Shown here one piece after another: positions 25,448 to 33,423 of a stretch of 64,000 nt of DNA (the first letter of the stretch is position 1; every line of letters begins with the position of its first letter). A program made the translations under genes and the position numbers. This DNA comes from Promicromonosporaceae bacterium (GTDB lineage Bacteria > Actinomycetota > Actinomycetes > Actinomycetales > Cellulomonadaceae). The stretch spans positions 1-64,000 of the forward strand of contig WRHK01000003.1 in the NCBI GenBank assembly GCA_009783295.1. The letters are read 5' to 3'. The notes below the pieces were generated by a model that was not told where the DNA came from, ran no database searches, and saw nothing but the letters and a program-made list of their open reading frames with translations.

Positions 25448-25782
25448 ATGACGCGCTACCTGATCTCGTTCGACGACGGCGCGATGACGTTCCCGCAGGA
25501 GGACCTGCCCGCCGTGGGCGACGCCGCGCACGCGGTCATGCGGGCCGCCCAGGAGGCGGGCGTGTGGGTGTTCGGCGGCTGGAGCAGCAGCAGGCCACGA
25601 TCGTCGCCACCGACGGGACGGTCTCCACCGGCCCGTTCCCGGAGACGAAGGCGGTGATCGGCGGGTTCTCGATCATCGACGTCCCCACGCACGGCGAGGC
25701 CGAGGCGTGGGCCGCCCGGTTCGCGGAGGCGTGCCGCTGCGCGCAGGAGGTGCGGGAGATCATGTTCGACCCGTTGGTCTGA
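25448..25782 (+). pseudogene. Frameshifted YCII-family gene
   Basis: Two frames together encode one small YCII/DGPF-type protein. The first runs from ATG 25448 (MTRYLISFDDGAMTFPQ) to about 25578; the second continues from there (LEQQQATIVATDG, then TGPFPETKAVIGGFSII) to the stop at 25780-25782. Adding one base between 25578 and 25579 joins them into a protein of about 111 residues with the family's DGTVSTGPF and late Ala/Gly pattern intact. The lesion is either a sequencing error in a GC run or a recent mutation, since the rest is undamaged. The intact family has an unknown, possibly enzymatic, role. Confidence 0.75.
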
Positions 25783-25821
25783 GAGTGCCGCAGCCCAAGC
25801 CCGCGGCGGCCGGGATGTGCC

Positions 25822-27363
25822 TCAGCGGGGGTCCTGGTCCGGTCGCGCGTCGGTGCCGGTGAGCACCCGGACGTTTCCGGCGAGCTGCAGGCTCTGCCTG
25901 CCGTCGAGGATGCGGCGGGTGGTGGTGGCGCTAAACCCGTCGCCGGCTCCGCGCACCAGCACCACGGCGTCGCCCGTGGTGAGGTCGTCGACCACCTGCT
26001 CCTGGTAGAGGGGGTTGGAGGCGCGCGAGACGGGACCCGTGGCCGTGAGGACCGGCTGGTCATAGCTGAACCCGGTGAGGTCCACCGGGACGGTGCACCT
26101 CCGCTCGAGATCGAGGGTCAGCCGGTCGACCAGAGCCAGGGTGGCCGGCGCGTCGGTGCCCACGCAGCCCGATCGCGGCAGTGCTGCGTCGACGGCTCTC
26201 GCCGGGAACGGCGCGGTCGAGGCGGGGGCCGTGGATGCCGTTGCCAGGATGACGACGGCGCACGCCGCGACGGCGATAGCCGAGCGCGACCATCGGGGCG
26301 CCGCGGCCGTCGCCGACGCGACCAGGAGCACCAGCGACGGCGCCGCGAACGCGGCGTAGTGGTCGAAGAACGACGGCGAAAGCAGCAGCACCGACACCTG
26401 CGCCGCGGCGAGGAGCACCCAGAACCGGTCTCGCCGCGCACGCCAGGCGATGACCGCGCAGCAGGTCAGGCCCAGGGCGATGGCGGCAGCGAGCTCCGTG
26501 ACGGCGCCGCGGGGGAGTCCCGCGGTGCTCGCTCCCGAGAGCCAGACGATGCGCGTCCCTGCACTGACCAGCGTGCGCGGCCGTCGTAGCTGGTCGAGCA
26601 CGACGTCGTGCCACAGCGCGCCGCCTGCGAGCAGGGCGAACGGGCCGAGCACCACCAGCGCGGTCGCCAGCGCGCCGCACGTGGCACGCAGCGCGGCGCG
26701 GGCGCCGAGCCGCCACGCGTGCCACCCGAGCAGCACCGCCACAATGACGACGCCCCAGATCTTGGTCAGCGGCGCGACCGCGACCGCGGCTCCTGCGGCG
26801 AACGACCACCAGCCGCTCGCCCCAGCCCGCCCCGCATGTCGCGCCAGGAGCACGGCGGCGAGCAGGGCGGTGGTGCCCACGGGCTCGAGCATCGTGAGGT
26901 ACTCGACCCCCGTCGCGGCCGGGAGCAGCGCATAAAGGAGTCCGCCCGTCAGGGCTGCCGCGCGTCCGCTCCGCCTGGCGACGAGCACGACGAGCGCGGT
27001 GTTGACCGCGCCGAGAGCGATGAAGGCGAGCCGCGCGGCGACGAGCGCGTGCGCGTCCGACATCCAGCGCGTGAGCTCGGCGAACGGCGACAGGACGATA
27101 ACGATGCCCGGCGGGTGCAGCAGCAGGAAGTCCCGGTACGGGACGCGCCCGTGGACGAACGCGTCCGCAGCGGCGAAGTACACGCCGTCGTCGTATGCCC
27201 CGTAAGCCCACAGTCCGGCGACGCCGCCGGCGCGCGCGAGACGGGCGGCGACGGCCACCGTGGCGCACGCCCAGGCGATCGTGGGTGTTGCCCCGAGGCG
27301 CGACCACCACGCAGCCGCCCAGGTCGTGGCCGCCCCTGTGGTCCGAGCCCCCGAGTACGACAT
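25822..27363 (-). CDS. GT-C fold membrane glycosyltransferase
   Basis: A 513-residue integral membrane protein with about ten to twelve hydrophobic helices and a C-terminal periplasmic part of about 100 residues. The first outer loop carries the acidic pair AYDDGVYFAAADAF near residue 60 and a PYRDFLLLHPPG segment near residue 78, both seen in GT39 and GT87-like lipid-linked sugar transferases. Such enzymes move a mannose or pentose from a polyprenyl-phosphate carrier to a protein or glycan outside the membrane. The exact sugar and acceptor cannot be told. It is alone, with no cell-wall genes adjacent. Confidence 0.72.
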   Translation of the reverse strand: MSYSGARTTGAATTWAAAWWSRLGATPTIAWACATVAVAARLARAGGVAGLWAYGAYDDGVYFAAADAFVHGRVPYRDFLLLHPPGIVIVLSPFAELTRWMSDAHALVAARLAFIALGAVNTALVVLVARRSGRAAALTGGLLYALLPAATGVEYLTMLEPVGTTALLAAVLLARHAGRAGASGWWSFAAGAAVAVAPLTKIWGVVIVAVLLGWHAWRLGARAALRATCGALATALVVLGPFALLAGGALWHDVVLDQLRRPRTLVSAGTRIVWLSGASTAGLPRGAVTELAAAIALGLTCCAVIAWRARRDRFWVLLAAAQVSVLLLSPSFFDHYAAFAAPSLVLLVASATAAAPRWSRSAIAVAACAVVILATASTAPASTAPFPARAVDAALPRSGCVGTDAPATLALVDRLTLDLERRCTVPVDLTGFSYDQPVLTATGPVSRASNPLYQEQVVDDLTTGDAVVLVRGAGDGFSATTTRRILDGRQSLQLAGNVRVLTGTDARPDQDPR

Positions 27364-27471
27364 GCCTCACCGCCGGGTCGTGGGCGACGCCGCGCGCGTG
27401 CGTCCGTGACAGTCATCCTCCCTGGCCGCAGCCAAGATGCCGCCAAGGAGGTCGTCGTGCCCGTGAGCCGT

Positions 27472-28551
27472 CTACTCCGTTTCCTCGGGCCCGCCCGGTA
27501 CGCCCTCGTGGTCGTCGGGCCGCCGGTTCACGTGCCCCACGATGTCGCGCACCATCACCGTCACGGGCGCCGAGAGCGTCGCGCCCAGCAGGCCCGCCAG
27601 CACGGTGCCGGCCACGGTCGAGCCGAGGTTGATGATCGGGTGCAGACGCAGGCGGTCGGAGGACAGCTTGGTGAGCACCAGCGTCTGCAGCACGTTCTGC
27701 ATGACGAGGATGACGCCCAGCAGGATCAGCGCCTCCGTCAGCCCGCGGGACCCCAGCGCGATGAGCACGGCGAACGCGCCGGAGAAGATCGCCCCGAGGA
27801 ACGGCACGTACGACGTCACGAACGTGACGAGCGCGATCGAGAAGGCGAGCGGCACGCGCAGCAGCGCGGCGGCGATCGCGATGAGCACGGCCGCGAGCAG
27901 GTTCGACGACGTCATCGCGCCGAAGTACCGCCGCAGCGTCCAGGTGGCCTGGTCGACGACGACCCGCCCGGACGTGCGCCCGAGCGCCGAGTGCCGGGCC
28001 GCGAACTCCTCGATCCGCGGCCAGTCGACCATCACGTAGAACAGGAAGAACACGGCCACGAACGTGCCGATGAGGAATGTCGCCGCGCTGGAGAACACGC
28101 TGCCGAACAGGCTCGCGACGCCGCCGCTCAGCGCGGCCGTCGCGTTCTCGAGGTCGATCAGGGAGAGGTCGAGCGACGACCCCGACACCTGCGCCTCGAG
28201 CGTGCTGAGGCCGCTCGTCAGCCGGTCGAGGATCTCCGTCGACTGCTCGATGACGCCCACCACCGTGACCCACACGGAGATGCCCACGACGGCCGCGAGC
28301 ACCACGAGCACGATGCTCGCGCCGAGCCCGCGCGGCAGCCCCATGCGCTCGAACCGGTCCACGGCGGGGTGCAGCAGGATGCCGAGCACGGCGGCGACGA
28401 CCAGCGGGACGGCCAGCCCGCTCAGCATCGAGATCGCGAGGTAGACCACCACGACGGCGCCCGCGATGCCGACGACGGCCCACCCCAGCCGGCCGAGGCG
28501 GAGCACGCGGTCACCGGCGGAGCGCGCGGGCTGCGGTGCGTGGTCGGGCAC
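27472..28551 (-). CDS. AI-2E transporter family membrane protein
   Basis: A membrane protein of about 359 residues with the family's layout: two N-terminal helices, a variable extracytoplasmic stretch (about 90-150) and five or six C-terminal helices. Typical segments are YVPFLGAIFSGAFAV near residue 255 and the ending LHPIINLGSTVAGTVLAGLLGA. Family members include the E. coli AI-2 exporter TqsA and Na+/H+ antiporters, so substrate is open. GTG at 28551 is chosen because GAGGAGG lies just upstream; two ATG codons at 28578-28581 are possible but have no ribosome site. Confidence 0.8.
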   Translation of the reverse strand: MPDHAPQPARSAGDRVLRLGRLGWAVVGIAGAVVVVYLAISMLSGLAVPLVVAAVLGILLHPAVDRFERMGLPRGLGASIVLVVLAAVVGISVWVTVVGVIEQSTEILDRLTSGLSTLEAQVSGSSLDLSLIDLENATAALSGGVASLFGSVFSSAATFLIGTFVAVFFLFYVMVDWPRIEEFAARHSALGRTSGRVVVDQATWTLRRYFGAMTSSNLLAAVLIAIAAALLRVPLAFSIALVTFVTSYVPFLGAIFSGAFAVLIALGSRGLTEALILLGVILVMQNVLQTLVLTKLSSDRLRLHPIINLGSTVAGTVLAGLLGATLSAPVTVMVRDIVGHVNRRPDDHEGVPGGPEETE

Positions 28552-28683
28552 GGTCCTCCTCGGGTAGGTCCCGAGCATCATCGCTCGCAGGGGCCGGGTG
28601 CGCGCGCGGCGCGCAGGCGTCCGCGCACGTGAGGCGCGGCGAGGGCCGCCGTGCTGGCGCGCGGCGGCCCCGGGTGCTCCCGC

Positions 28684-29382
28684 TCACCTCCCGATCTTGA
28701 GGGTGAACTGCTGGGTGGCCTGATGGCCGGCGCCGTCGGTCACCTGCATGGTGAAGGCGAACTGGCCGGCCTTGGTCGGCGTGCCTGCCAGCTGGTTGCC
28801 GTTGTCGCGCGGCGCGGCGGTGGACACGAGGCTCAGCCCGCCGGGCAGCTGCCCGGTGACCACGTTCCACGTGTACGGGGCGACGCCGCCGCTGGCGAAG
28901 AAGTTCTGGGCGTAAGGAACTCCCACAGTTCCCTGGTGGAGGGCCGACCCGCCCGCAGGCAGCACGACGGCGAGCGGCAGCGCGCCGTTCACGGTGATGC
29001 TGTAGCTCAGCTGCGAGGGTGTGTCGCTCGGGCCGGTGTAGGGGACGTTGTCGACCGTGAAGGTGAACGTGCCCGCCGTGGTGGGGATGCCGCCGATGAT
29101 GGTGGCGCCGGCGCCGTAGGTGGTGGGCATCTGCATGCCGGTCGGGATGGCGCCGGACACGATGGTCCAGACGTCGACGCCGCCGGTGTTGAGCAGGAAC
29201 TCCTCGGCGTTCTGCCCGACGTTCAGGGCGGGCAGGACGCACACCCCGTTCGTCAGGGTCCCGCCGTTGGTTCCCGGGGAGCACTCCTGGGTGTCTCCCG
29301 TGACGGCCAGCGCGGGGCCGGCCGTGGTGAGCGCTAGCAGCGCCGTGCCTGCCGCGATCAGAAGTGCAGCTGATCGCCTCAT
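28684..29382 (-). CDS. Secreted protein with putative Ig domains
   Basis: A 232-residue exported protein. The signal peptide covers about residues 1-26 and ends PALAVTG. Residues 45-125 and 130-232 are two Ig-like domains of the He_PIG type; the second has VGVPYAQNFFASGGVAPYTW and TPTKAGQFAFTMQVTDG, which are signature strands of that family. The N-terminal part has a Cys pair (near residues 34 and 48) that may form a disulfide. No catalytic residues or cell-wall anchor are seen. Its role, possibly surface adhesion, is not determined. Confidence 0.72.
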   Translation of the reverse strand: MRRSAALLIAAGTALLALTTAGPALAVTGDTQECSPGTNGGTLTNGVCVLPALNVGQNAEEFLLNTGGVDVWTIVSGAIPTGMQMPTTYGAGATIIGGIPTTAGTFTFTVDNVPYTGPSDTPSQLSYSITVNGALPLAVVLPAGGSALHQGTVGVPYAQNFFASGGVAPYTWNVVTGQLPGGLSLVSTAAPRDNGNQLAGTPTKAGQFAFTMQVTDGAGHQATQQFTLKIGR

Positions 29383-29511
29383 TGAGTGCCTTCTCTCTGG
29401 CTGGCCGGTCGGTGGCCGGTCAGGCCACGGATCGCTGCCGGACGCCGGTCGGCGCCCCGGCAGCGTGACCGAACAGGTCGCAGTGTTCGACGAGAGAGAG
29501 GCCGCGTGGGT

Positions 29512-30378
29512 TCAACGGGTCTCGGCGACGCCCACCCGCACGAGGTTCGCCCACGGGTCCTCGAGCTCGAGCGTGCGCCCGTCGTCGCGCAGCTCCGCGC
29601 CGTGGTGCCGCATCCGCTCGCCGAGCGCGCCGACGTCGTCGGGCGTGGGCAGCAGGATGTCGACGCGGCCCAGGCCCAGCGTGTTCGCGCGGCGGCCGGC
29701 GCCGGGGCTGTTCCAGGTGTTCATCGCCATGTGGTGGTGGTACCCGCCTGCGCTGACGAACAGGGCGCTGCCGCCCAGCTCGGCGGTGGTGTCGAAGCCG
29801 AGGCGGTGCACGTAGAACTCCCGCGCCGCGTCGACGTCGCCCACGCTGAGGTGCACGTGGCCCACGCGGGCCGGGCCCACGACGGGGTCGGTCACGGCCG
29901 CCTCGTCGAGGTGCTCGCGCAGGTAGGTGTTCGGGTCGAGGGAGAGCGTGGCCATCACGACCCGCCCGTGCGTCCAGCTCCACTCGGTGCGGTCGCGGTC
30001 CCAGTACAGCTCGACGCCGTTGCCCTCGGGGTCGGTGAAGTAGAACGCCCTGCTGACCAGGTGGTCGGCGCTGCCCGTGAACGTGCCCGGCGCGTGGGTC
30101 GCCACGGAGTACACGGCCGCGGCGAGCGCCCGCTCGGTGTCGAACACGATCGCCGTGTGGAACAGGCCTGCCTCGTGGGGCGAGGCGTGGCGCAGCTGCG
30201 GCGCGTGCTCGAGTACCACGACGGGTGTCGTGCCCCGGCCCAGCACCGCCACCGGGCCGTCGTGGGCGAGCACCCGCAGCGGCACCGCCTGCGTGTAGAA
30301 GGCGATCATCCGGTCCAGGTCCGCGACGCGCAGCGTCACGGCCCCCATGCCGGTGTCGGCGGCGAGCTTGTCGGTCAT
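29512..30378 (-). CDS. Catechol 2,3-dioxygenase-like VOC protein
   Basis: A 288-residue protein of two VOC domains, as in CatE-type extradiol dioxygenases. In the C-terminal domain the iron ligands can be seen: His in VGHVHLSVGDVD near residue 170, His in GGYHHHMAMNTW near residue 215 and Glu in LELEDPWANL near residue 275. In the N-terminal domain the first ligand position is Thr or Val, which is normal for the non-catalytic half. It is 28 bases upstream of a dehydrogenase-like gene on the same strand, so they may be cotranscribed. The substrate is not known. Confidence 0.8.
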   Translation of the reverse strand: MTDKLAADTGMGAVTLRVADLDRMIAFYTQAVPLRVLAHDGPVAVLGRGTTPVVVLEHAPQLRHASPHEAGLFHTAIVFDTERALAAAVYSVATHAPGTFTGSADHLVSRAFYFTDPEGNGVELYWDRDRTEWSWTHGRVVMATLSLDPNTYLREHLDEAAVTDPVVGPARVGHVHLSVGDVDAAREFYVHRLGFDTTAELGGSALFVSAGGYHHHMAMNTWNSPGAGRRANTLGLGRVDILLPTPDDVGALGERMRHHGAELRDDGRTLELEDPWANLVRVGVAETR

Positions 30379-30406
30379 GTGCCTCTCCTGGTGGCGCTGG
30401 TGCGGG

Positions 30407-30982
30407 TCAGCGGACGACGGCGAAGCCGGACGCCCAGCTCACCTTCCCGGTCGCGGCGAGCGTGAGCTGGAGGAACCCGAGCGCCTCGAGCTCGTGGGCG
30501 CGGGCGAGCGACCCGGCGTCGAGGGCGGCGAGCCCACCCGCCTCGACGGCGGCGACGAGCGCGGCCTTGGCCTCGGCGTCGTCGCCCGCGACGAGTACCG
30601 TGGTGGTCTCGCCGCCGATCGTGCCCGAGGCGACGGTCGCGGCGAAGTTGGTGTTGAACGCCTTGAGCACCCGGGCTTCGGGCAGCGCGGCCTGGAGCTT
30701 GGCGGCCGCGGAGCTGCCCTCGGGCACGACGAGCGAGTCGAACGTCTCGAAGTTCACGGGGTTGGTGATGTCGACGACGACCTTGCCCGCCAGCCGGCTG
30801 CCATAGGTGGCGGCGATCGTGGCGAGCGACGCATAAGGGACGGCGAGGACCACGAGGTCGCCGCTGACGGACGCCTCCGTGTCGCTGCTGCCGATGTGCT
30901 GCACCGTGGCGCCGCCGCGTGCGAGCACGCCGGCGATCGCCTGGCCCATGGTGCCGGTGCCGAAGATGGTGACGCTGCTCAT
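30407..30982 (-). CDS. F420-dependent NADP reductase-like protein
   Basis: A 191-residue Rossmann protein of the coenzyme F420-dependent NADP+ oxidoreductase/6-phosphogluconate dehydrogenase-like family. The N-terminal FGTGTMGQAIAGVLARGG binds the dinucleotide, and VVDITNPVNFETFDS, LKAFNTNFAATV and LGFLQLTLA are typical later segments. Many small members act as NADPH reductases without F420. The start at 30982 has a GGAGG site upstream. It is divergent from a MarR regulator, and two MarR-like boxes lie between them, so it is likely repressed by that regulator. Confidence 0.8.
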   Translation of the reverse strand: MSSVTIFGTGTMGQAIAGVLARGGATVQHIGSSDTEASVSGDLVVLAVPYASLATIAATYGSRLAGKVVVDITNPVNFETFDSLVVPEGSSAAAKLQAALPEARVLKAFNTNFAATVASGTIGGETTTVLVAGDDAEAKAALVAAVEAGGLAALDAGSLARAHELEALGFLQLTLAATGKVSWASGFAVVR

Positions 30983-30997
30983 CGTGTGCCTCCGTTT

Positions 30998-31011
30998 GTT
31001 GTACCTACAAC
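30998..31011. promoter_or_regulatory. MarR-type operator 1
   Basis: GTTGTA-CC-TACAAC is a perfect palindrome in the 76-base gap between the F420-reductase-like gene and the divergent MarR gene. It shares TTGTANNNACAA with a second box centred 27 bases away. Confidence 0.6.
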
Positions 31012-31025
31012 TACACCCAAGATGC

Positions 31026-31037
31026 TTGTAGCGACAA
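31026..31037. promoter_or_regulatory. MarR-type operator 2
   Basis: TTGTAGCGACAA repeats the TTGTANNNACAA pattern of the first box and ends 22 bases before the MarR start, inside the promoter region upstream of TAGGGT (31047-31052). Confidence 0.55.
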
Positions 31038-31046
31038 CTATTCCCG

Positions 31047-31052
31047 TAGGGT
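31047..31052 (+). promoter_or_regulatory. -10 box for leaderless marR gene
   Basis: TAGGGT is separated by six bases from ATG 31059, which has no ribosome site, so the transcript should begin at the start codon. Confidence 0.5.
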
Positions 31053-31058
31053 GGGGCC

Positions 31059-31550
31059 ATGGCCTCCCGGCGCACCTTCACCGCCGACGAGCGACGCACC
31101 TGGGTGCCGTTCGCCGCCCTCCTCGAGCTGCTCCCACGCCAGCTCGACGCGCAGCTGCTGCGCGACGAGGGGCTGACCCACTTCGACTACTTCACCCTCT
31201 CGATTCTCGCCGCGTCCGAGCACCACACGCTGCGCATGACGGAGCTCGCCTCGCTGACGAGCGCGACCCTGCCGCGGCTCTCGCGCGTGGTGACCAAGCT
31301 GGAGGATCGCGGGCTGGTGCGCCGTGAGCCCTGCCCCGGCGACCGCCGCGCCACCAACGCCGTGATCACGCAGGACGGCCGGCGCAAGGTGCTCGAGGCC
31401 ACCCCGGGCCACGTCGCGAACGTGCGCGACCACGTGCTCGGCGCGCTCGACGACGCGCAGCAGGCGCAGCTGCGCGCCATCACCGAGGCGGTGCTCGCAC
31501 GCCTCGACCCCGAGGGCCGCACCATGGCCACGCACCGGGAGCCGCGCTGA
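31059..31550 (+). CDS. MarR-family transcriptional regulator
   Basis: A 163-residue winged-helix regulator of typical MarR length. The recognition helix (TSATLPRLSRVVTKLEDRGLVRREP) lies near residues 65-90 and the wing includes DRRATNAVITQDGR. MarR dimers bind palindromes of 16 to 20 bases and release them on binding small phenolic or redox-active molecules. Two matching boxes lie between this gene and the divergent reductase, so it probably represses itself and that gene. The ATG at 31059 follows a -10 box by six bases. Confidence 0.9.
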   Translation: MASRRTFTADERRTWVPFAALLELLPRQLDAQLLRDEGLTHFDYFTLSILAASEHHTLRMTELASLTSATLPRLSRVVTKLEDRGLVRREPCPGDRRATNAVITQDGRRKVLEATPGHVANVRDHVLGALDDAQQAQLRAITEAVLARLDPEGRTMATHREPR

Positions 31551-31632
31551 CGATTCCGGTCGCACGGCTCTGTCCGCCGGGACCTTGCGCCCTACAGACG
31601 CCGCTCCAGCAGTGGTGATGTGGAACCACCGA

Positions 31633-31656
31633 GGCGCCCGCGAGGGCGCGGGCGCC
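31633..31656 (+). promoter_or_regulatory. Hairpin upstream of alcohol dehydrogenase gene
   Basis: GGCGCCCGCG (31633-31642) and CGCGGGCGCC (31647-31656) pair perfectly around a four-base loop. It ends a few bases before the GGAGGAGG ribosome site, so it could mark an attenuator or the end of the marR transcript. No clear promoter is seen between. Confidence 0.4.
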
Positions 31657-31676
31657 CGAGCGGAGGAGGCTCGACC

Positions 31677-32732
31677 ATGAAGGCGCTCGTGTACCACGGC
31701 CCGGGCAGCAAGACCTGGCAGGACGTGCCTGAACCGCGCGTGCTGCGGCCCACCGACGCGATCGTCCGGATCGACACGACCACGATCTGCGGCACCGACC
31801 TGCACATCCTCAAGGGCGACGTCCCGGCGGTCCAGGACGGCCGGGTGCTCGGCCACGAGGGCGTCGGCACGGTCACCGAGGTCGGCGTGGGTGTGCAGGG
31901 CGTGGCCGTGGGCGACCACGTGATCGTCTCGTGCATCACGGCCTGCGGGACGTGCGCGTACTGCCGCCGCGGCCTGTACTCGCACTGCCTCGCCGACGAG
32001 GGCGCGTCCGGGATCGGCTGGATCCTGGGCCACCTCATCGACGGCACGCAGGCGGAGCTGGTGCGCGTCCCGTTTGCCGACAGCTCGCTCTACAGGGTGC
32101 CCGACGGGGTCGACGACCCGTCGGCCGTCATGCTGTCCGACATCCTGCCCACGGGCTACGAGATCGGCGTGCGCAACGGGCATGTGACGCCCGGCGACGT
32201 CGTCGCGGTGGTCGGGGCCGGGCCGGTCGGGCTCTCGGCGATGATGACCGCGAGCCTCGACGGACCGAGCCGCGTCATCGCCCTGGACCGCGACCCCAAC
32301 CGCCTGGCGCAGGCGCCCCAGTTCGGCGCCACCGACGTCGTCGACGCCGGCGACCCGCACTGGTTCGACCAGGTCATGGCCCTGACGGACGGCCTCGGGG
32401 TGGACGTCGCGATCGAGGCCGTGGGCGTGCCGGACACGTTCACGATGTGCACGCGGATCGTGCGGCCCGGCGGCCACGTGGCCAACATCGGCGTGCACGG
32501 GCGGTCCGTCGAGCTGGCGCTCCAGGACCTCTGGATCAAGGACGTCACGCTCACCACGGGCCTGGTCAGCACGTCGACGACGCCGATGCTGCTGCGCCTC
32601 GTCGAGCAGCACCGCCTCGCGGCGGGCGCGTTCGCGACCCACACGTTCGCCCTCGACGCGATCGGCGAGGCGTACGAGGCGTTCGGCCACGCCGCCGAGA
32701 CCAAGGCGCTCAAGGTGGTGCTGCGCCGGTGA
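31677..32732 (+). CDS. Zinc-dependent alcohol dehydrogenase
   Basis: A 351-residue medium-chain dehydrogenase. The catalytic zinc site is formed by Cys and His in TTICGTDLHILKGD near residue 38 and GHEGVGTV near residue 60. The structural zinc Cys cluster is CITACGTCAYCRRGLYSHC near residue 90. The NAD-binding VVGAGPVGLSAM lies near residue 180. The overall pattern resembles threonine-dehydrogenase-like or broad alcohol dehydrogenases (AdhA), and substrate is uncertain. A GGAGGAGG site supports the start. Confidence 0.88.
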   Translation: MKALVYHGPGSKTWQDVPEPRVLRPTDAIVRIDTTTICGTDLHILKGDVPAVQDGRVLGHEGVGTVTEVGVGVQGVAVGDHVIVSCITACGTCAYCRRGLYSHCLADEGASGIGWILGHLIDGTQAELVRVPFADSSLYRVPDGVDDPSAVMLSDILPTGYEIGVRNGHVTPGDVVAVVGAGPVGLSAMMTASLDGPSRVIALDRDPNRLAQAPQFGATDVVDAGDPHWFDQVMALTDGLGVDVAIEAVGVPDTFTMCTRIVRPGGHVANIGVHGRSVELALQDLWIKDVTLTTGLVSTSTTPMLLRLVEQHRLAAGAFATHTFALDAIGEAYEAFGHAAETKALKVVLRR

Positions 32733-32768
32733 CGGCCCGGCGTCCGCCGGGCCGGGGGAGGAGAGGGG

Positions 32769-33299
32769 ATGGTCATGCGAGCACTCGTGGTCTACGAGAC
32801 CAGCTTCGGGAACACGGCCGCGATCGCGCGGGCCATCGGTGACGGGATCGGCCGGCACATGGCCGTGCGCGTCGTGCCCGTCGACGACCCGGAGGCGGGG
32901 CAGGCCGGGGACGACGAGCTCGTCGTCGTCGGCGGGCCCACGCACGCCTTCGGGATGAGCAGGCCGCGCACGCGGGCCGCGGCGCAGGAGCGGCGCGACG
33001 AGCCGCCGCGGGACCGGCCGGGGATCCGCGACTGGATCGGCGGCCTGCCCTCCGACCGGCCCGACCGGCTCTACGCCACGTTCGACACGCGCGCCCACGG
33101 CGTGCGGCACCTGCCGGGATCGGCCGCCCACGCGGCCGAGCGGGCGCTGGTGAGAGCCGGCCACCGCACGGTGGTGCCCGGCGAGTCGTTCTACGTCGCG
33201 GACGTCGAGGGGCCGCTGCTGCCGCACGAGGAGACCCGGGCGCGCGAGTGGGGCGACCGGCTGGGCCGCCGCGTCGAGCACGTCTGGTCGCGCCCGTGA
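32769..33299 (+). CDS. Flavodoxin-like protein
   Basis: A 176-residue protein of the flavodoxin fold. The FMN phosphate loop VVYETSFGNTAAIARAI is near residue 9 and a GGPTHAFGMS segment near residue 57 matches the second FMN loop. It lies 36 bases after the alcohol dehydrogenase gene and may be transcribed with it. An in-frame ATG two codons downstream is an alternative start. It could be an electron carrier or an NAD(P)H-linked flavoprotein. Confidence 0.8.
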   Translation: MVMRALVVYETSFGNTAAIARAIGDGIGRHMAVRVVPVDDPEAGQAGDDELVVVGGPTHAFGMSRPRTRAAAQERRDEPPRDRPGIRDWIGGLPSDRPDRLYATFDTRAHGVRHLPGSAAHAAERALVRAGHRTVVPGESFYVADVEGPLLPHEETRAREWGDRLGRRVEHVWSRP

Positions 33300-33316
33300 G
33301 CGGGTGACCCAGGGAC

Positions 33317-33354
33317 GACGTCAAGAGGCGCGCCGGGGCGTTCCTCTTGACGTC
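33317..33354 (+). terminator. Hairpin after the flavodoxin gene
   Basis: A perfect 12-base stem (33317-33328 with 33343-33354, loop of 14) lies 17 bases after the flavodoxin stop and 17 bases before the LacI operators. It should end the upstream transcript. Confidence 0.65.
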
Positions 33355-33371
33355 GCGGCCGCGAGGGGGTT

Positions 33372-33387
33372 ACGTAAGCGCTTAAGT
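33372..33387. promoter_or_regulatory. LacI-type operator 1
   Basis: The 10-base core TAAGCGCTTA (33375-33384) has the central CG of LacI-family sites and sits one helical turn and a half from a perfect copy. The outer bases differ from the second box by two or three positions. Confidence 0.65.
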
Positions 33388-33403
33388 ACGTAAGCGCTTA
33401 CGT
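33388..33403. promoter_or_regulatory. LacI-type operator 2
   Basis: ACGTAAGCGCTTACGT is a perfect 16-base palindrome, 20 bases before the LacI start. It is the expected site for the product of the next gene, so the GH39 and importer cluster is probably repressed by its own regulator in the absence of its sugar. Confidence 0.75.
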
Positions 33404-33423
33404 GACGTGGACGAGGAGGTCCC

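Noticed and set aside
27364..27471. Small reading frames in the gap between the glycosyltransferase and AI-2E genes
   Set aside because: None has a ribosome site, conserved look or domain; the 108-base gap probably holds only the glycosyltransferase promoter.
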